Positions 15,436 to 24,691 of a DNA stretch of 64,000 nt are shown here, piece by piece (positions within the stretch are counted from its first letter, which is position 1; each line of letters starts with the position of its first letter). Under the pieces are notes generated by a model, which was given only the letters and a program-made list of their open reading frames with translations, did not search any database and was not told where the DNA came from. A program made the position numbers and the translations under genes. The DNA is from Konateibacter massiliensis (GTDB lineage: Bacteria > Bacillota > Clostridia > Lachnospirales > Lachnospiraceae), in NCBI RefSeq assembly GCF_900184995.1, contig NZ_LT860098.1, forward strand, positions 625,001 to 689,000, read 5' to 3'.

Positions 15436-16977
15436 CTATTCAAACTCAATCGTACTAGGCGGTTTCCCCGTACAATCATAAAGCACACGATTAACCCCTT
15501 TCACCTCATTCACAATCCTGCTAGTCACCTTCCCAAGCACGTCCCAAGGAAGCTCCGCACTCTCCGCTGTCATAAAGTCGGAGGTAGTTACCGCTCTTAA
15601 AGCAATCGCATAATCATACGTTCTCTCATCGCCCATAACACCAACGCTTCTCATATTGGTCAGCGCTGCAAAATACTGTCCAAGTCCCTTATCAACTCCG
15701 GCGTTCGCAATCTCTTCTCTGTAAATCGCGTCTGCCTCCTGAACCATTTTCACCTTTTCCGGTGTTACAGCCCCGATAATACGAATTCCAAGTCCAGGAC
15801 CTGGGAATGGTTGTCTATATACTAAATAATCTGGAATTCCAAGCTCTAATCCAGCTTTTCTTACCTCATCTTTAAATAAATCGCGAAGTGGCTCAATAAT
15901 TTCTTTAAAATCTACATAATCAGGAAGTCCGCCTACATTATGGTGGCTCTTAATCACCGCTGATTTTCCAAGTCCACTCTCAATGACATCCGGATAAATT
16001 GTTCCCTGTACCAAGAAATCCACGACACCAATCTTCTTTGCCTCATCCTCGAATACACGGATAAATTCCTCACCGATGATTTTTCTCTTCGTCTCAGGAT
16101 CCTCGACACCGTCTAATTTTGCATAAAATCTATCTTGAGCGTTTACGCGGATAAAATTCAAATCATATGGGCCATCCGGTCCAAATACTGCCTCAACCTC
16201 GTCGCCCTCATTTTTTCTGAGAAGTCCGTGGTCAACAAATACGCAGGTAAGCTGCTTACCTACTGCCTTCGCAAGCATAACAGCTGCAACGGAGGAATCA
16301 ACACCGCCGGACAGTGCACAAAGAACCTTTCCATCTCCAACCTTGGCACGAATTGCTTCAATTGCATTATCTACAAAGGAGTCCATTTTCCAGTCACCAG
16401 CACAATCACACACTTTAAATAGGAAGTTAGAAAGCATTTTAATACCTTCCTGTGTGTGCATAACCTCAGGGTGGAACTGAGTTGCATAAAGTTTTTTCTC
16501 AGGAAGCTCCATTGCTGCCACCGGGCATACCGGTGTTGTAGCGGTTATGGTAAAGCCTTCTGGTGCTTTTTCGATATAATCGGTATGGCTCATCCAGCAA
16601 ACTGTCTTTTCTGCCACATCGCCGAATAAAAGGGAGCTTTTGTCTATCGTCACTTCTGTTTTGCCGTACTCACTTACGGGAGCGGTCTTTACGCTGCCGC
16701 CAAGGGCATATGCCATAAGCTGTGAGCCATAGCAGATTCCGAGAATTGGAATTCCAAGCTCAAAGATTGCCTTTTCATAGCGCGGTGAATCCTCACCATA
16801 TACGCTGTTTGGTCCTCCGGTAAAAATAATTCCCTTCGGATTTAATTCTTTAATTTTTTCTAAACTTATATTGTAAGAATGAACTTCACAATATACATTA
16901 CATTCTCTTACACGTCTTGCAATGAGCTGATTGTACTGACCACCAAAGTCGAGTACCAATACCATTTCTCTTCCCAC
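15436..16977 (-). CDS. guaA: GMP synthase (glutamine-hydrolysing)
   Basis: 513 aa, full length. Converts XMP to GMP with glutamine and ATP in the cytoplasm. The N-terminal class I amidotransferase has the catalytic triad C82 (GICYGS), H169 and E171 (QFHPEV). The ATP-pyrophosphatase domain carries the P-loop SGGVDSS (223-229). The C-terminal dimerisation domain ends in PPSTIEFE. The gene is monocistronic, with promoter 17015-17043. Its 3' end is a known hotspot for genomic islands in bacteria; here the restriction island lies directly behind it. No purine riboswitch was found upstream. Confidence 0.98.
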   Translation of the reverse strand: MGREMVLVLDFGGQYNQLIARRVRECNVYCEVHSYNISLEKIKELNPKGIIFTGGPNSVYGEDSPRYEKAIFELGIPILGICYGSQLMAYALGGSVKTAPVSEYGKTEVTIDKSSLLFGDVAEKTVCWMSHTDYIEKAPEGFTITATTPVCPVAAMELPEKKLYATQFHPEVMHTQEGIKMLSNFLFKVCDCAGDWKMDSFVDNAIEAIRAKVGDGKVLCALSGGVDSSVAAVMLAKAVGKQLTCVFVDHGLLRKNEGDEVEAVFGPDGPYDLNFIRVNAQDRFYAKLDGVEDPETKRKIIGEEFIRVFEDEAKKIGVVDFLVQGTIYPDVIESGLGKSAVIKSHHNVGGLPDYVDFKEIIEPLRDLFKDEVRKAGLELGIPDYLVYRQPFPGPGLGIRIIGAVTPEKVKMVQEADAIYREEIANAGVDKGLGQYFAALTNMRSVGVMGDERTYDYAIALRAVTTSDFMTAESAELPWDVLGKVTSRIVNEVKGVNRVLYDCTGKPPSTIEFE

Positions 16978-17014
16978 AAGTGCTTCCTCCTATTTATTCT
17001 AATTCGTTTCTACC

Positions 17015-17043
17015 ATTATATGATAAGCATGTCTTATTGACAA
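17015..17043 (-). promoter_or_regulatory. guaA promoter
   Basis: Reading leftward, -35 TTGTCA (17038-17043), 17-bp spacer, -10 TATAAT (17015-17020), about 38 bp ahead of the ATG. Confidence 0.75.
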
Positions 17044-17162
17044 GCCATAAAATGCATAATAATTAATAAATCCGACACAAAATTATGCCAGAATTGCCGT
17101 TTCTTGTAATAAAGCTACGGTATCAGAACATTGAAGTCAAAACAAGATGACGCAGCCAGCCT

Positions 17163-18500
17163 CTATGCCGTTTGAACCGGTCGCCTCTCCTTCAAGCTTT
17201 TTCCGTAGATAAAACGCACGGTAAAGCAAATAGCACGGAACAGCCAGTCCACTGTCATAGCAATCCAGATTCCCTTCACTCCAAGCCCGAAGTATTGTCC
17301 GAGAACATAGCTAAACGCAATACGCCATGTCCACATAGAAATAATTGCAATTACCATCGTAAACTTTACATCGTTTGCGGCACGCAGGGCATTCGGCAAT
17401 GTAAAGGATGCCGGCCAGATAATCATACAGCAAATGCTGTGATACATGATAATCCATCTTGTCACCGAGGCGGTTTCCGTCGACAGGCTAAACCACGATA
17501 CAATAAACGGGGTTGCGGCTAAAATAAGTAAATTAAGTGCTCCCATAATGACATAGGATGCCGATAGAAGCTGCTTGGTGTACTTTCTCGCCTGCTTGTA
17601 GTCATTTGCTCCGACGCACTGACCCACAACCGTTATAAGGGCTAGTCCCATCGCAGAGCCAGGTAGACAGGCAAACGCCGCTATCGTATTGGAAACTGCG
17701 TTCGCTGCTATTGCAACCGAACCAAAGCTTGTCGTAAGGCTTAGTACAAGGATTTTTCCCACCTGAAACATACCATTTTCCAAGCTGTTTGGAACGCCGA
17801 TGGCGAGAATTCTTCTTATTAGATTCCGGTCAAACCGTAAAATTACCCGCCTTGCATAGTGTACCGGATTCTTCTCGTTTCGAAGGAGAACGTACATAAT
17901 GACAGCTGCCACGGCTCGCGATATCGTCGCGGACCATGCAACACCTGCTGCACCCATCGAGAAGCCATAGATAAAAATGACATTACCCACTATATTTATA
18001 ATATTCATCACCAGGGAAACGTACATGGAAATCTTCGAATTTCCCATTGCACGAAAAAGAGCCGCACTGGAATTATAAATCGCCAAAAACGGATAGGATA
18101 ATGCCGTAATCAAAAAATATGCCACAGCATTATCCATTATTGATTGATCCACATTGCCGAATACCAGCCTTAATATGGTACTATTGCCGATTAGGGCAAA
18201 TGCCATAATGATGATTGAGATGATGCCTCCCGCCAAAAGAAGCTGATCAGCCGCTTCGCAGGCCCTTTCCTTATTCTTTTGTCCAATATATTGTGCCACG
18301 ACTACAGCACCGCCCGTCGCAAGCGAGGCAAACACGGTAATGAGCAAAATATTAATACTATCTACCAAGGATACGCCGGATACTGCGCTTTCTCCGGCGC
18401 CGGAAACCATAATCGTACCTACCATTCCTACTGTTACTGCTAATAGCTGCTCAATAATAAGCGGAACTATTAATCTGACTAAATCTTTCCTCGAAAACAT
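17163..18500 (-). CDS. MATE-family multidrug/metabolite efflux transporter
   Basis: 445 aa, twelve predicted membrane segments in two similar halves, usual MATE length. Typical segments include LVRLIVPLIIEQLLAVTVGMVGTIMVS at the N-terminus (first helix and first loop with GESAVSGVSLVDS) and the matching NSLENGMFQVGKILVL at the start of the second half. The family exports cationic drugs or metabolites in exchange for Na+ or H+. It stands alone between guaA and spoIIID; the substrate is not predictable. The ATG is preceded by GAAGGAA. Confidence 0.92.
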   Translation of the reverse strand: MFSRKDLVRLIVPLIIEQLLAVTVGMVGTIMVSGAGESAVSGVSLVDSINILLITVFASLATGGAVVVAQYIGQKNKERACEAADQLLLAGGIISIIIMAFALIGNSTILRLVFGNVDQSIMDNAVAYFLITALSYPFLAIYNSSAALFRAMGNSKISMYVSLVMNIINIVGNVIFIYGFSMGAAGVAWSATISRAVAAVIMYVLLRNEKNPVHYARRVILRFDRNLIRRILAIGVPNSLENGMFQVGKILVLSLTTSFGSVAIAANAVSNTIAAFACLPGSAMGLALITVVGQCVGANDYKQARKYTKQLLSASYVIMGALNLLILAATPFIVSWFSLSTETASVTRWIIMYHSICCMIIWPASFTLPNALRAANDVKFTMVIAIISMWTWRIAFSYVLGQYFGLGVKGIWIAMTVDWLFRAICFTVRFIYGKSLKERRPVQTA

Positions 18501-18608
18501 ATCTATTCCTTCTTTTGTTTTTTATATATATTACCTTCGTCTATCATACCACAAATTATGTAAAGTTTAAGTGGTTCTTTTGCTTTTTTTAAATTATTTT
18601 ACAAAAAC

Positions 18609-18875
18609 TCAATAACTCTTATGATAGCCTTGGTGCAGGTATTTTTCTTTTGTCGCCAATCCACCTCTGATATGCCGCTCCGACTTATTGATGTCAAGAA
18701 CTTTTCTCGCCTGTTTTGCCAATGCCGGATTGATATTTACCAGACGCTCCGTCACGTCCTTATGTACCGTAGACTTGCTAATGCTAAACTGCTTTGCCGT
18801 CTGCCTCACTGTCGCATTGTTGCTGATGATATAATTGGCAATGTCCACTGCTCTCTCTTCAATATATCCTTTCAA
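18609..18875 (-). CDS. spoIIID: sporulation transcriptional regulator SpoIIID
   Basis: 88 aa, essentially identical in layout to Bacillus SpoIIID: N-terminal IEERAVDIANYII, the helix-turn-helix TVRQTAKQFSISKSTVHKDVTERL (residues about 22-45) and the basic tail ERHIRGGLATKEKYLH. SpoIIID is a DNA-binding switch protein in the mother cell during endospore formation, acting with sigma-E and sigma-K. Its presence marks the organism as a spore former or a close relative. It is a single-gene unit; no clear promoter was identified upstream (18876-19108 holds no other gene). Confidence 0.96.
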   Translation of the reverse strand: MKGYIEERAVDIANYIISNNATVRQTAKQFSISKSTVHKDVTERLVNINPALAKQARKVLDINKSERHIRGGLATKEKYLHQGYHKSY

Positions 18876-19108
18876 AAAAATCCCTCTGCTTCATGTGTTT
18901 TTACATTGTATGCGGCTGTTTAGAAGGTTAGTACACAAGGTTATCATTTCGTTTTCATACTGTTACAATTCTCTCAGTTCTTCATTGACTTATTATCTTG
19001 ATAAAGATATAATATACTAAATTATCTTATATTTTTTGTGACATTTCACAAAGATTGGGGAATTATTTATACAGGTTGTTCATTTTACACCATAGAATGG
19101 GGGAAATT

Positions 19109-20029
19109 ATGTTACACATTAAATCATTAGATGAAGGCTTAACTATATTCAAAGCACTTGGTTCCGATATTCGAATTGAAATCATTAAACTTTTGCTGGA
19201 AAATATAAACATGAATATGAATGAGCTGGCTTCCAAGCTCAATATTACAAACGGCGCTCTCACCAGCCATATCAAAAAGCTGGAAGACTGCGGTATTATT
19301 ACTATTTCCAGTGAATCAACCGGACACGGAAACCAGAAAATCTGCAATGTTCATTTAGATAAAATTCTCATTGAGCTCGATTCCGATGAGACCCCTGGCA
19401 ATATATATGAAACCAATATCTGTGTCGGTCACTATTCCGATTACAGCGTATATCCTACCTGTGGAATCGCTTCCTATGATGCTTTGATCGGGCAGGTAGA
19501 TGACCCACGTTATTTTTCTCATTCTGACCGCTATGACGCAGGCATTTTATGGCTCACACACGGCTACGTGGAATATGTGATTCCAAATTTGATTCCTGCT
19601 TCGCAGAAAATTGATCAAATCAGCCTTTCCGTGGAATTAAGCTCCGAAGCTCCGGGAAGCAATGACGACTGGCCAAGTGACATTCATTTCCACATTAACG
19701 ACAAATGCATCGGAACATGGACAAGCCCCGGTGATTTTGGTGATAAAAAAGGAATCTTCAACCCTGACTGGTGGTATCCGGGCTGGAACCAATACGGCTT
19801 GTTAAAGCTATTGGTCATCAATAAGGAAGGTACTTTTATTGACGGAATCAAAATTTCTGATGTCACCATACAAGATTTCCATTTGGATTATAAGAGCTCT
19901 ATCCGCTTTAAATTTGAAGTGCCGGAGAATTCCGAGCACGTTGGCGGTCTTACCATATACGGAAAAAACTTTGGAAATTACAATCAAGATATCAATGTGA
20001 GAATTCATTATAGTCCTATCTCATCATAA
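19109..20029 (+). CDS. ArsR-type winged-helix regulator with a C-terminal beta-rich domain
   Basis: 306 aa from ATG 19109, chosen because GGGGG sits 5 nt upstream; an in-frame ATG at 19055 would add 18 unconserved residues. Residues 1-95 are an ArsR-type winged helix (FKALGSDIRIEIIKLLL, LASKLNITNGALTSHIKKLEDCGII). The remaining 200 residues, starting CVGHYSDYSVYPTCGIAS, are rich in aromatic residues and predicted beta strands (NPDWWYPGWNQYG). That is far longer than a normal ArsR and suggests an added ligand-binding domain, possibly for a sugar given the adjacent glycan locus. It converges on that locus and shares the terminator at 20031-20069. The metal-binding cysteines of classic ArsR are absent. 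Confidence 0.8.
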   Translation: MLHIKSLDEGLTIFKALGSDIRIEIIKLLLENINMNMNELASKLNITNGALTSHIKKLEDCGIITISSESTGHGNQKICNVHLDKILIELDSDETPGNIYETNICVGHYSDYSVYPTCGIASYDALIGQVDDPRYFSHSDRYDAGILWLTHGYVEYVIPNLIPASQKIDQISLSVELSSEAPGSNDDWPSDIHFHINDKCIGTWTSPGDFGDKKGIFNPDWWYPGWNQYGLLKLLVINKEGTFIDGIKISDVTIQDFHLDYKSSIRFKFEVPENSEHVGGLTIYGKNFGNYNQDINVRIHYSPISS

Positions 20030-20030
20030 T

Positions 20031-20069
20031 AAAGCAGCCAAGTCCCTCCGCGAGGGACTTGGCTGCTTT
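20031..20069. terminator. strong bidirectional terminator
   Basis: An 18-bp perfect stem (20031-20048 with 20052-20069) and 3-nt loop lie between convergent genes. AT-rich tails lie on both sides. Confidence 0.85.
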
Positions 20070-20865
20070 ATTGCTCTGCCTCATTTCCATAAACCTCAAT
20101 CTGCGTCAATGCCGGAAACGGCGAAGGATGCTCTGATTTTATTAAATTGCATAATTTAATCCGCTCTATTCCTTTTCTCACGATAAAAAATTCATGTGGC
20201 TTTGCGCTTTTCTCCATTTTTACAGCCTCTGAAGAATGATCGGAAAACTCAAAGGTTGCCTGCGTCCACCAATTATCATGTGGAAAATCTGCCCTTGTAT
20301 ATAATACAATCCTGTCAATATCTACGGCTCTTCCAAAATCTATGACCAGCTCTGCATCGTCTTGTCTGTTAATTCCCCATGATGCAAAAGGCCAGCTTCC
20401 ATGATAAGTATTGGCAATGACTCCGTCAATGGCGTTTCGAACCGCAAACACAGCTTCACCTCTTGTCTCAACATTTGCAAATGCGTGTGGATAGCAGCCT
20501 GTGTCTTCATGCTGGTCCACTACATTGAGAGCCAGATTTTTATAGCCGTTAATCTCATACTCTTTTGCTTTTCTGCAAGTTAGGTAATGGAGATCACCGC
20601 TAAAAGCTTTTGGATTATAGGAAGTCTTTTTTTCCTCAAAAGGAATCGTGTACACCCACTCTTTGTCTTTCATGAAAACATAGGCTTCCTCTAATGTGTC
20701 ATCTATTCGAATCACATAAAATTCCATTGCTTTGGGGAGCGTTACCGCAATTTTATCTCCCTTTTCATAAACTCCGTTATAAATAAGAACGCTCTGTTCC
20801 TCTCCAACTGCTTCAGCCTTCACCAGACCGTCCTTATCTATAATTCTAATCTGAAGTGATTTCAA
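20068..20865 (-). CDS. cytosolic protein with discoidin-like domain, last gene of glycan operon
   Basis: 265 aa, no signal peptide. The N-terminal 90 residues are beta-rich and resemble a small Ig/CBM-like fold. Residues about 110-260 resemble an F5/8 type C (discoidin-like) module: ...SWPFASWGINRQDDAELVIDFG, IDRIVLYTRADFPHDNWW and the closing ALTQIEVYG. Proteins of this kind accompany GH88/GH105 and DUF2264 genes in Firmicute glycan loci and bind carbohydrate or have unassigned enzyme roles. It follows the GH88 gene by 37 bp. A metal-binding or enzymatic function cannot be excluded. Confident as a gene, unsure as to function. Confidence 0.75.
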   Translation of the reverse strand: MKSLQIRIIDKDGLVKAEAVGEEQSVLIYNGVYEKGDKIAVTLPKAMEFYVIRIDDTLEEAYVFMKDKEWVYTIPFEEKKTSYNPKAFSGDLHYLTCRKAKEYEINGYKNLALNVVDQHEDTGCYPHAFANVETRGEAVFAVRNAIDGVIANTYHGSWPFASWGINRQDDAELVIDFGRAVDIDRIVLYTRADFPHDNWWTQATFEFSDHSSEAVKMEKSAKPHEFFIVRKGIERIKLCNLIKSEHPSPFPALTQIEVYGNEAEQ

Positions 20866-20902
20866 TTTATCTCCTCCATTATTTAAGAATTGCTGTCTCT
20901 TT

Positions 20903-22036
20903 TTACCAAATCATAAAATCCTTTTCCATAAATCGAAGTAATAGCTCAACAAAATAGTAATCACCGTAAATAATCGGTACCTCTCTGTCACTTTCTCTGT
21001 CATATCTTGCTGAACCCTTTTGCAATATGCCGTCTGTCTCGATATCAAAGTCGACAAACCCTTCTGACATACCTTGAAGCATCCGATAGGCAGACTGCAC
21101 ATATAAATCTTTTTCATGTTCACTGACATATGCGGACAGCTCCAGCAGCCCGCATGCCGCACAGGCAGTCGCTGTTGTGTCATAATAAAGAGGTTCCTTC
21201 GGTGCCCTGAAGTCCAGCAGCGATACATATCCGGTCAGGGCTGCATTGGAAATAAAATAATGCGCTGCCTTTTTTGCGGCATCCAAATATGCTGTCTCTT
21301 TTGTATAGCGATAGGCAAGTGTCATCCCGTAAATTGACCATGCCTGTCCTCTGGACCATGAGGAACCTTTTTCAAAGCCCTGTCCCTTCGGATTATCCAG
21401 AAATTCGCCTGTATTTTCATCCATCTCCGCAATATGGTTGCAGGAACCGTCTTGCCGCAATAAATAATTCATTGCCGTCCTTGTATGCTGCTTTGCAATC
21501 ATCGCAAACCTTGGGTCGCCCTCCTCCTCTGAAGCCCAATAGAGAAGCGGCAGGTTCATAAGGCAGTCAATAATCAGACTGCTGGAAGCAGGGGCATTCC
21601 ATGCCCTTATAAACTTACCTTCTATATTAAATCTGGAAGCGAGGAGGGATGCCGCTATAAGCCCCCTGCACCTTGACTGTTCATCTCCTGTCAGACGATA
21701 ATTTGCAACTGCCGAAGGCAGCCACAAAAATCCTAAATCATGGTCGAGCTTTTCGTAATTTGCCAGAGCGGTATCCAGCCTCTTTTCCACATTGACAGCC
21801 TTTTCCTTAAACTCTGTCTTATTTGTTGCATGGTACATCTGCCACATGATGCCTGCCCAAAAACCGTTTGTCCACCAATTGATTGATGTTTCTGCCATAT
21901 CTGTATATCTTCCGTCTGTCGGTATGTAGGGGATTTTATCGCCAATCCGCCGGCATTCTGCCGTTAGCTTCTTCTCAACTCTTTCATATACCTCTATGAC
22001 ATACTTCTTTTGCTCATCTTTTAACTTGTAACTCAT
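20903..22036 (-). CDS. GH88 unsaturated glucuronyl hydrolase
   Basis: 377 aa, usual length for the alpha6/alpha6-barrel GH88/GH105 enzymes, which remove the unsaturated uronic acid left at the non-reducing end by polysaccharide lyases. The two catalytic-site aspartates known from Bacillus UGL are recognisable in LDHDLGFLWLPSAVANY and IIDCLMNLPLLYWAS. NWWTNGFWAGIMW and SSWSRGQAWSIYG are also typical. There is no signal peptide, so it acts on imported oligosaccharides. It overlaps the DUF2264 gene by 23 bp, with its ribosome-binding site GGAG inside that gene. Confidence 0.93.
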   Translation of the reverse strand: MSYKLKDEQKKYVIEVYERVEKKLTAECRRIGDKIPYIPTDGRYTDMAETSINWWTNGFWAGIMWQMYHATNKTEFKEKAVNVEKRLDTALANYEKLDHDLGFLWLPSAVANYRLTGDEQSRCRGLIAASLLASRFNIEGKFIRAWNAPASSSLIIDCLMNLPLLYWASEEEGDPRFAMIAKQHTRTAMNYLLRQDGSCNHIAEMDENTGEFLDNPKGQGFEKGSSWSRGQAWSIYGMTLAYRYTKETAYLDAAKKAAHYFISNAALTGYVSLLDFRAPKEPLYYDTTATACAACGLLELSAYVSEHEKDLYVQSAYRMLQGMSEGFVDFDIETDGILQKGSARYDRESDREVPIIYGDYYFVELLLRFMEKDFMIW

Positions 22037-23744
22037 AGCAATCTCCTTTCCCTATTACAACCAAGCCTTCTTTCATCTCTGTCATAACATGAGCCTCCAC
22101 TTCCTGCTCACCCTCTTTTATCTCATAGACAACAGAAGGTATCTGGGTCAACGGAAAGATTAGATTCGTATTCGGAAGTGCCCTGATTGCTTTTCCGGCG
22201 CCAAACTCTGATGTAATCAGGCTATAGCCGTTTTCATCATATATCTTGGCACTATGTCCGTCTACTTTTACGGCCGCATTATTTCCGAAAGGATAGGAAA
22301 AACCACATTCATAGGCAACGCAAGCGAACCTGCTTTTAATGTTATGCTTTCTTATGTGCCCTTTCTCTGTCGGAATAAGTGTCGTCTCTACTGTTATTCC
22401 GTCAACCGGACTCCATTTTGAGTAGACAGCAGTTTCCTCAACTTTATATTCCAAGCACTTCCTTCTGACATAAATCATGCCGTTGCATTGAAATGCCAGC
22501 ATACTGTCCGGGGCACAATCCTCCACGGACAGATTGGAGCGGGGCACGGAAAATCCAAGCCTTGAGGAATATGCAAATTTAGAATATTTTGCCGGTGCAT
22601 GCGTATGTTCCACTGTTGGGTACTGTCCCGCCGTCAATGCTGACACCTCTCCTTTTCTGTGCTGGATCAGCATATCACATTCCTTAACCCTTTTAATGGC
22701 TGCAAGCGGCGGGAGCTCCTCCTCTTCTGCTTTCCAAAAAGTATGATCATCCGAAAGGCTGAGGCACAAAAATGCCTTTAGTGCCCAGTAGGGGGAAGAC
22801 GGAGAGTTATATCCTTCTGACATAATCAGGTTTGGATAGGTATATCCGACCGTTAATAACCCTGCATAATCAAAGATTGGCTGCTTCATCCAATATCTGA
22901 AATGCCTTGCGATTATTCCTTTTACAACACCCAGATAAGGGCATTCTTCTCCCACTACCGCTGCAAATACACTCCAGAATGCCACCTGAGCAAAACGATA
23001 GGTCTGGCTTCTTCCAAAAGGAAGAGCCTTTCCCTCATCATCAAACCAATACAGAAAGGTTTCGGCAAACTTTTTTGCTCTCTCCTTGTATTGTGTACAG
23101 TGTTCTTTATCCTCCTCCATAAACTTGGCATAAAGAAGGCAGTAGAAATGAATACCAAAGGATACATAGTAATCCTTCTGTGGTCTGACGCCATCCGAAT
23201 ACCAGCCGTTTCCGAGATAAAACTGCTCATAACGTTCAATTCCGTACTGCATTCTTTCCTCGCTATACGGCATTCCACATTTTTTTAATGCCACATTTGT
23301 GATTACATTGAAAAAATTCCAGTTATTATCCGGCTGTGTATAGTTATTAATCTGATACAGCCATTTTGCCACATTTTCTTTCTCGTTTTTCTTTAATTGT
23401 TCCCACACCGCTTCCGGTGTCATTATAAGGTTCAGACTGATTGCTGCCATTTCGACCATACGCTGGTCATTATCGGAAAGGTCTCCCCAATATTCTTTGC
23501 TTTCGGGATTTGTTCCGCTAATGAGAGCGCTTTTATAAATATTTCTGAATTCCTCTTCTTTTCCACCGCCTACCCAGTAAGGAGTCAGTCCCCAGAGTAT
23601 TCTGGATATCCCTTCCATCTTGGCAATTTTCATTCCATAGCCGGCGGCAAAGGCGCCCAAATCCAATTCTGCTTTTCCGTCTGAATAATACTTTTTCAGC
23701 GGCTCTATCATTTGTAATAAATATCCTTGTAATTCTTCTTTCAT
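22014..23744 (-). CDS. DUF2264-domain protein (putative glycan-processing enzyme)
   Basis: 576 aa, no signal peptide. The N-terminal 350 residues are a DUF2264 domain (GISRILWGLTPYWVGG, NNWNFFNVITNVAL, GWYSDGVRPQKDYY), an alpha-barrel distantly related to GH88 and heparinase-like enzymes. The C-terminal 200 residues are beta-rich and resemble a heparinase II-like sandwich (SRLGFSVPRSN, IETTLIPT-type strands). Family members sit in polysaccharide loci for uronic-acid glycans; the reaction is not settled. It lies 13 bp after the permease gene and overlaps the GH88 gene, so it shares their imported substrate. Confidence 0.88.
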   Translation of the reverse strand: MKEELQGYLLQMIEPLKKYYSDGKAELDLGAFAAGYGMKIAKMEGISRILWGLTPYWVGGGKEEEFRNIYKSALISGTNPESKEYWGDLSDNDQRMVEMAAISLNLIMTPEAVWEQLKKNEKENVAKWLYQINNYTQPDNNWNFFNVITNVALKKCGMPYSEERMQYGIERYEQFYLGNGWYSDGVRPQKDYYVSFGIHFYCLLYAKFMEEDKEHCTQYKERAKKFAETFLYWFDDEGKALPFGRSQTYRFAQVAFWSVFAAVVGEECPYLGVVKGIIARHFRYWMKQPIFDYAGLLTVGYTYPNLIMSEGYNSPSSPYWALKAFLCLSLSDDHTFWKAEEEELPPLAAIKRVKECDMLIQHRKGEVSALTAGQYPTVEHTHAPAKYSKFAYSSRLGFSVPRSNLSVEDCAPDSMLAFQCNGMIYVRRKCLEYKVEETAVYSKWSPVDGITVETTLIPTEKGHIRKHNIKSRFACVAYECGFSYPFGNNAAVKVDGHSAKIYDENGYSLITSEFGAGKAIRALPNTNLIFPLTQIPSVVYEIKEGEQEVEAHVMTEMKEGLVVIGKGDCYELQVKR

Positions 23745-23757
23745 GCCAGTCTCCTAC

Positions 23758-24678
23758 CTATCCCTTTACAGCTCCTATCGTAACACCTTTTACAAAATAC
23801 TTCTGAATAAACGGATAAATAATCAGTACCGGTATCATACTCACAACAATAAGGGCATATTTGATAACGCCTGCCAATTGAGAAATTTTTTCCTGCAAGA
23901 CAGGGTCTTGAACAGTGGACGGGTCAATATCGCCTGCTATTAAAATTTCTTTTAGGAAAATGGTCAACGGGAACAAATCCCTGTCATTTAAGTAAATCAT
24001 GGCATTAAAGTATGTATTCCAGTGCGCAACACCGTAAAATAATACCAAAACGGCAATCACTGCTTTTGACAGCGGAAGCACCACGCTGAGAAAATAGCGG
24101 ATATCACTGCAGCCGTCTATCTGGGATGCCTCCAGCAATTCTTGCGGCACATTGTTTTGGATAAAGGTCTTTGCCACAATCATATTATATACACTAAGAG
24201 CACCCGGAAGCAGCAGAGCCCATCTTGTATTGAGCAGACCCAGATTTCCCATAAGAAGATAATTTGTTATAATACCGCCGTTGAAAAACATCGTAAACGT
24301 AAAGAACAGCATAATCCAGTTTCTTCCTATCAAATCATTTCTTGAAAGGGCATATGCGGCAATCAGCGTTATAAAAATATTAATTGCCGTACCGAAAACC
24401 GTATAAAACATGGAATTAAAAAATCCAAGCCAAATACTGCTGTTTTTAAACACCGCCTCATAACCGCTTATATTAAATTCAACCGGAAGAAGAAATACTT
24501 TTCCCGACTGGACTGCCGACCCGGACGATAAAGAGGCGGAGAGTACAAAAATACAAGGGTACAATACCAACAGAAAAAATATTGTTAATACAGTACCGGA
24601 TAAAATATAAAATATTTTATCCTTGTAGCTTAGACATATAAATTTATTTAATTTTGCTTTCATTCTATCACCACTCAT
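23758..24678 (-). CDS. carbohydrate ABC transporter permease (LplC/YtcP type)
   Basis: 306 aa, six membrane segments, MalG-like family. The EAA-type loop is QELLEASQIDGCSDIRYFLSVVLPLSKAVIAVL, and the first loop LYPCIFVLSASLSSG is typical of YtcP/LplC permeases. It pairs with the LplB-like permease 13 bp upstream and needs a shared ATPase encoded elsewhere (usually MsmX-like), since none is in the locus. Either ATG 24678 or ATG 24663 could be the start; both have partial ribosome-binding sites. It imports oligosaccharides later trimmed by the GH88 enzyme. Confidence 0.92.
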   Translation of the reverse strand: MSGDRMKAKLNKFICLSYKDKIFYILSGTVLTIFFLLVLYPCIFVLSASLSSGSAVQSGKVFLLPVEFNISGYEAVFKNSSIWLGFFNSMFYTVFGTAINIFITLIAAYALSRNDLIGRNWIMLFFTFTMFFNGGIITNYLLMGNLGLLNTRWALLLPGALSVYNMIVAKTFIQNNVPQELLEASQIDGCSDIRYFLSVVLPLSKAVIAVLVLFYGVAHWNTYFNAMIYLNDRDLFPLTIFLKEILIAGDIDPSTVQDPVLQEKISQLAGVIKYALIVVSMIPVLIIYPFIQKYFVKGVTIGAVKG

Positions 24679-24691
24679 TTCTTAAATTCTC

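Noticed and set aside
16978-17160. Possible purine riboswitch upstream of guaA
   Set aside because: Only a plain promoter is visible; the conserved aptamer pattern is absent.
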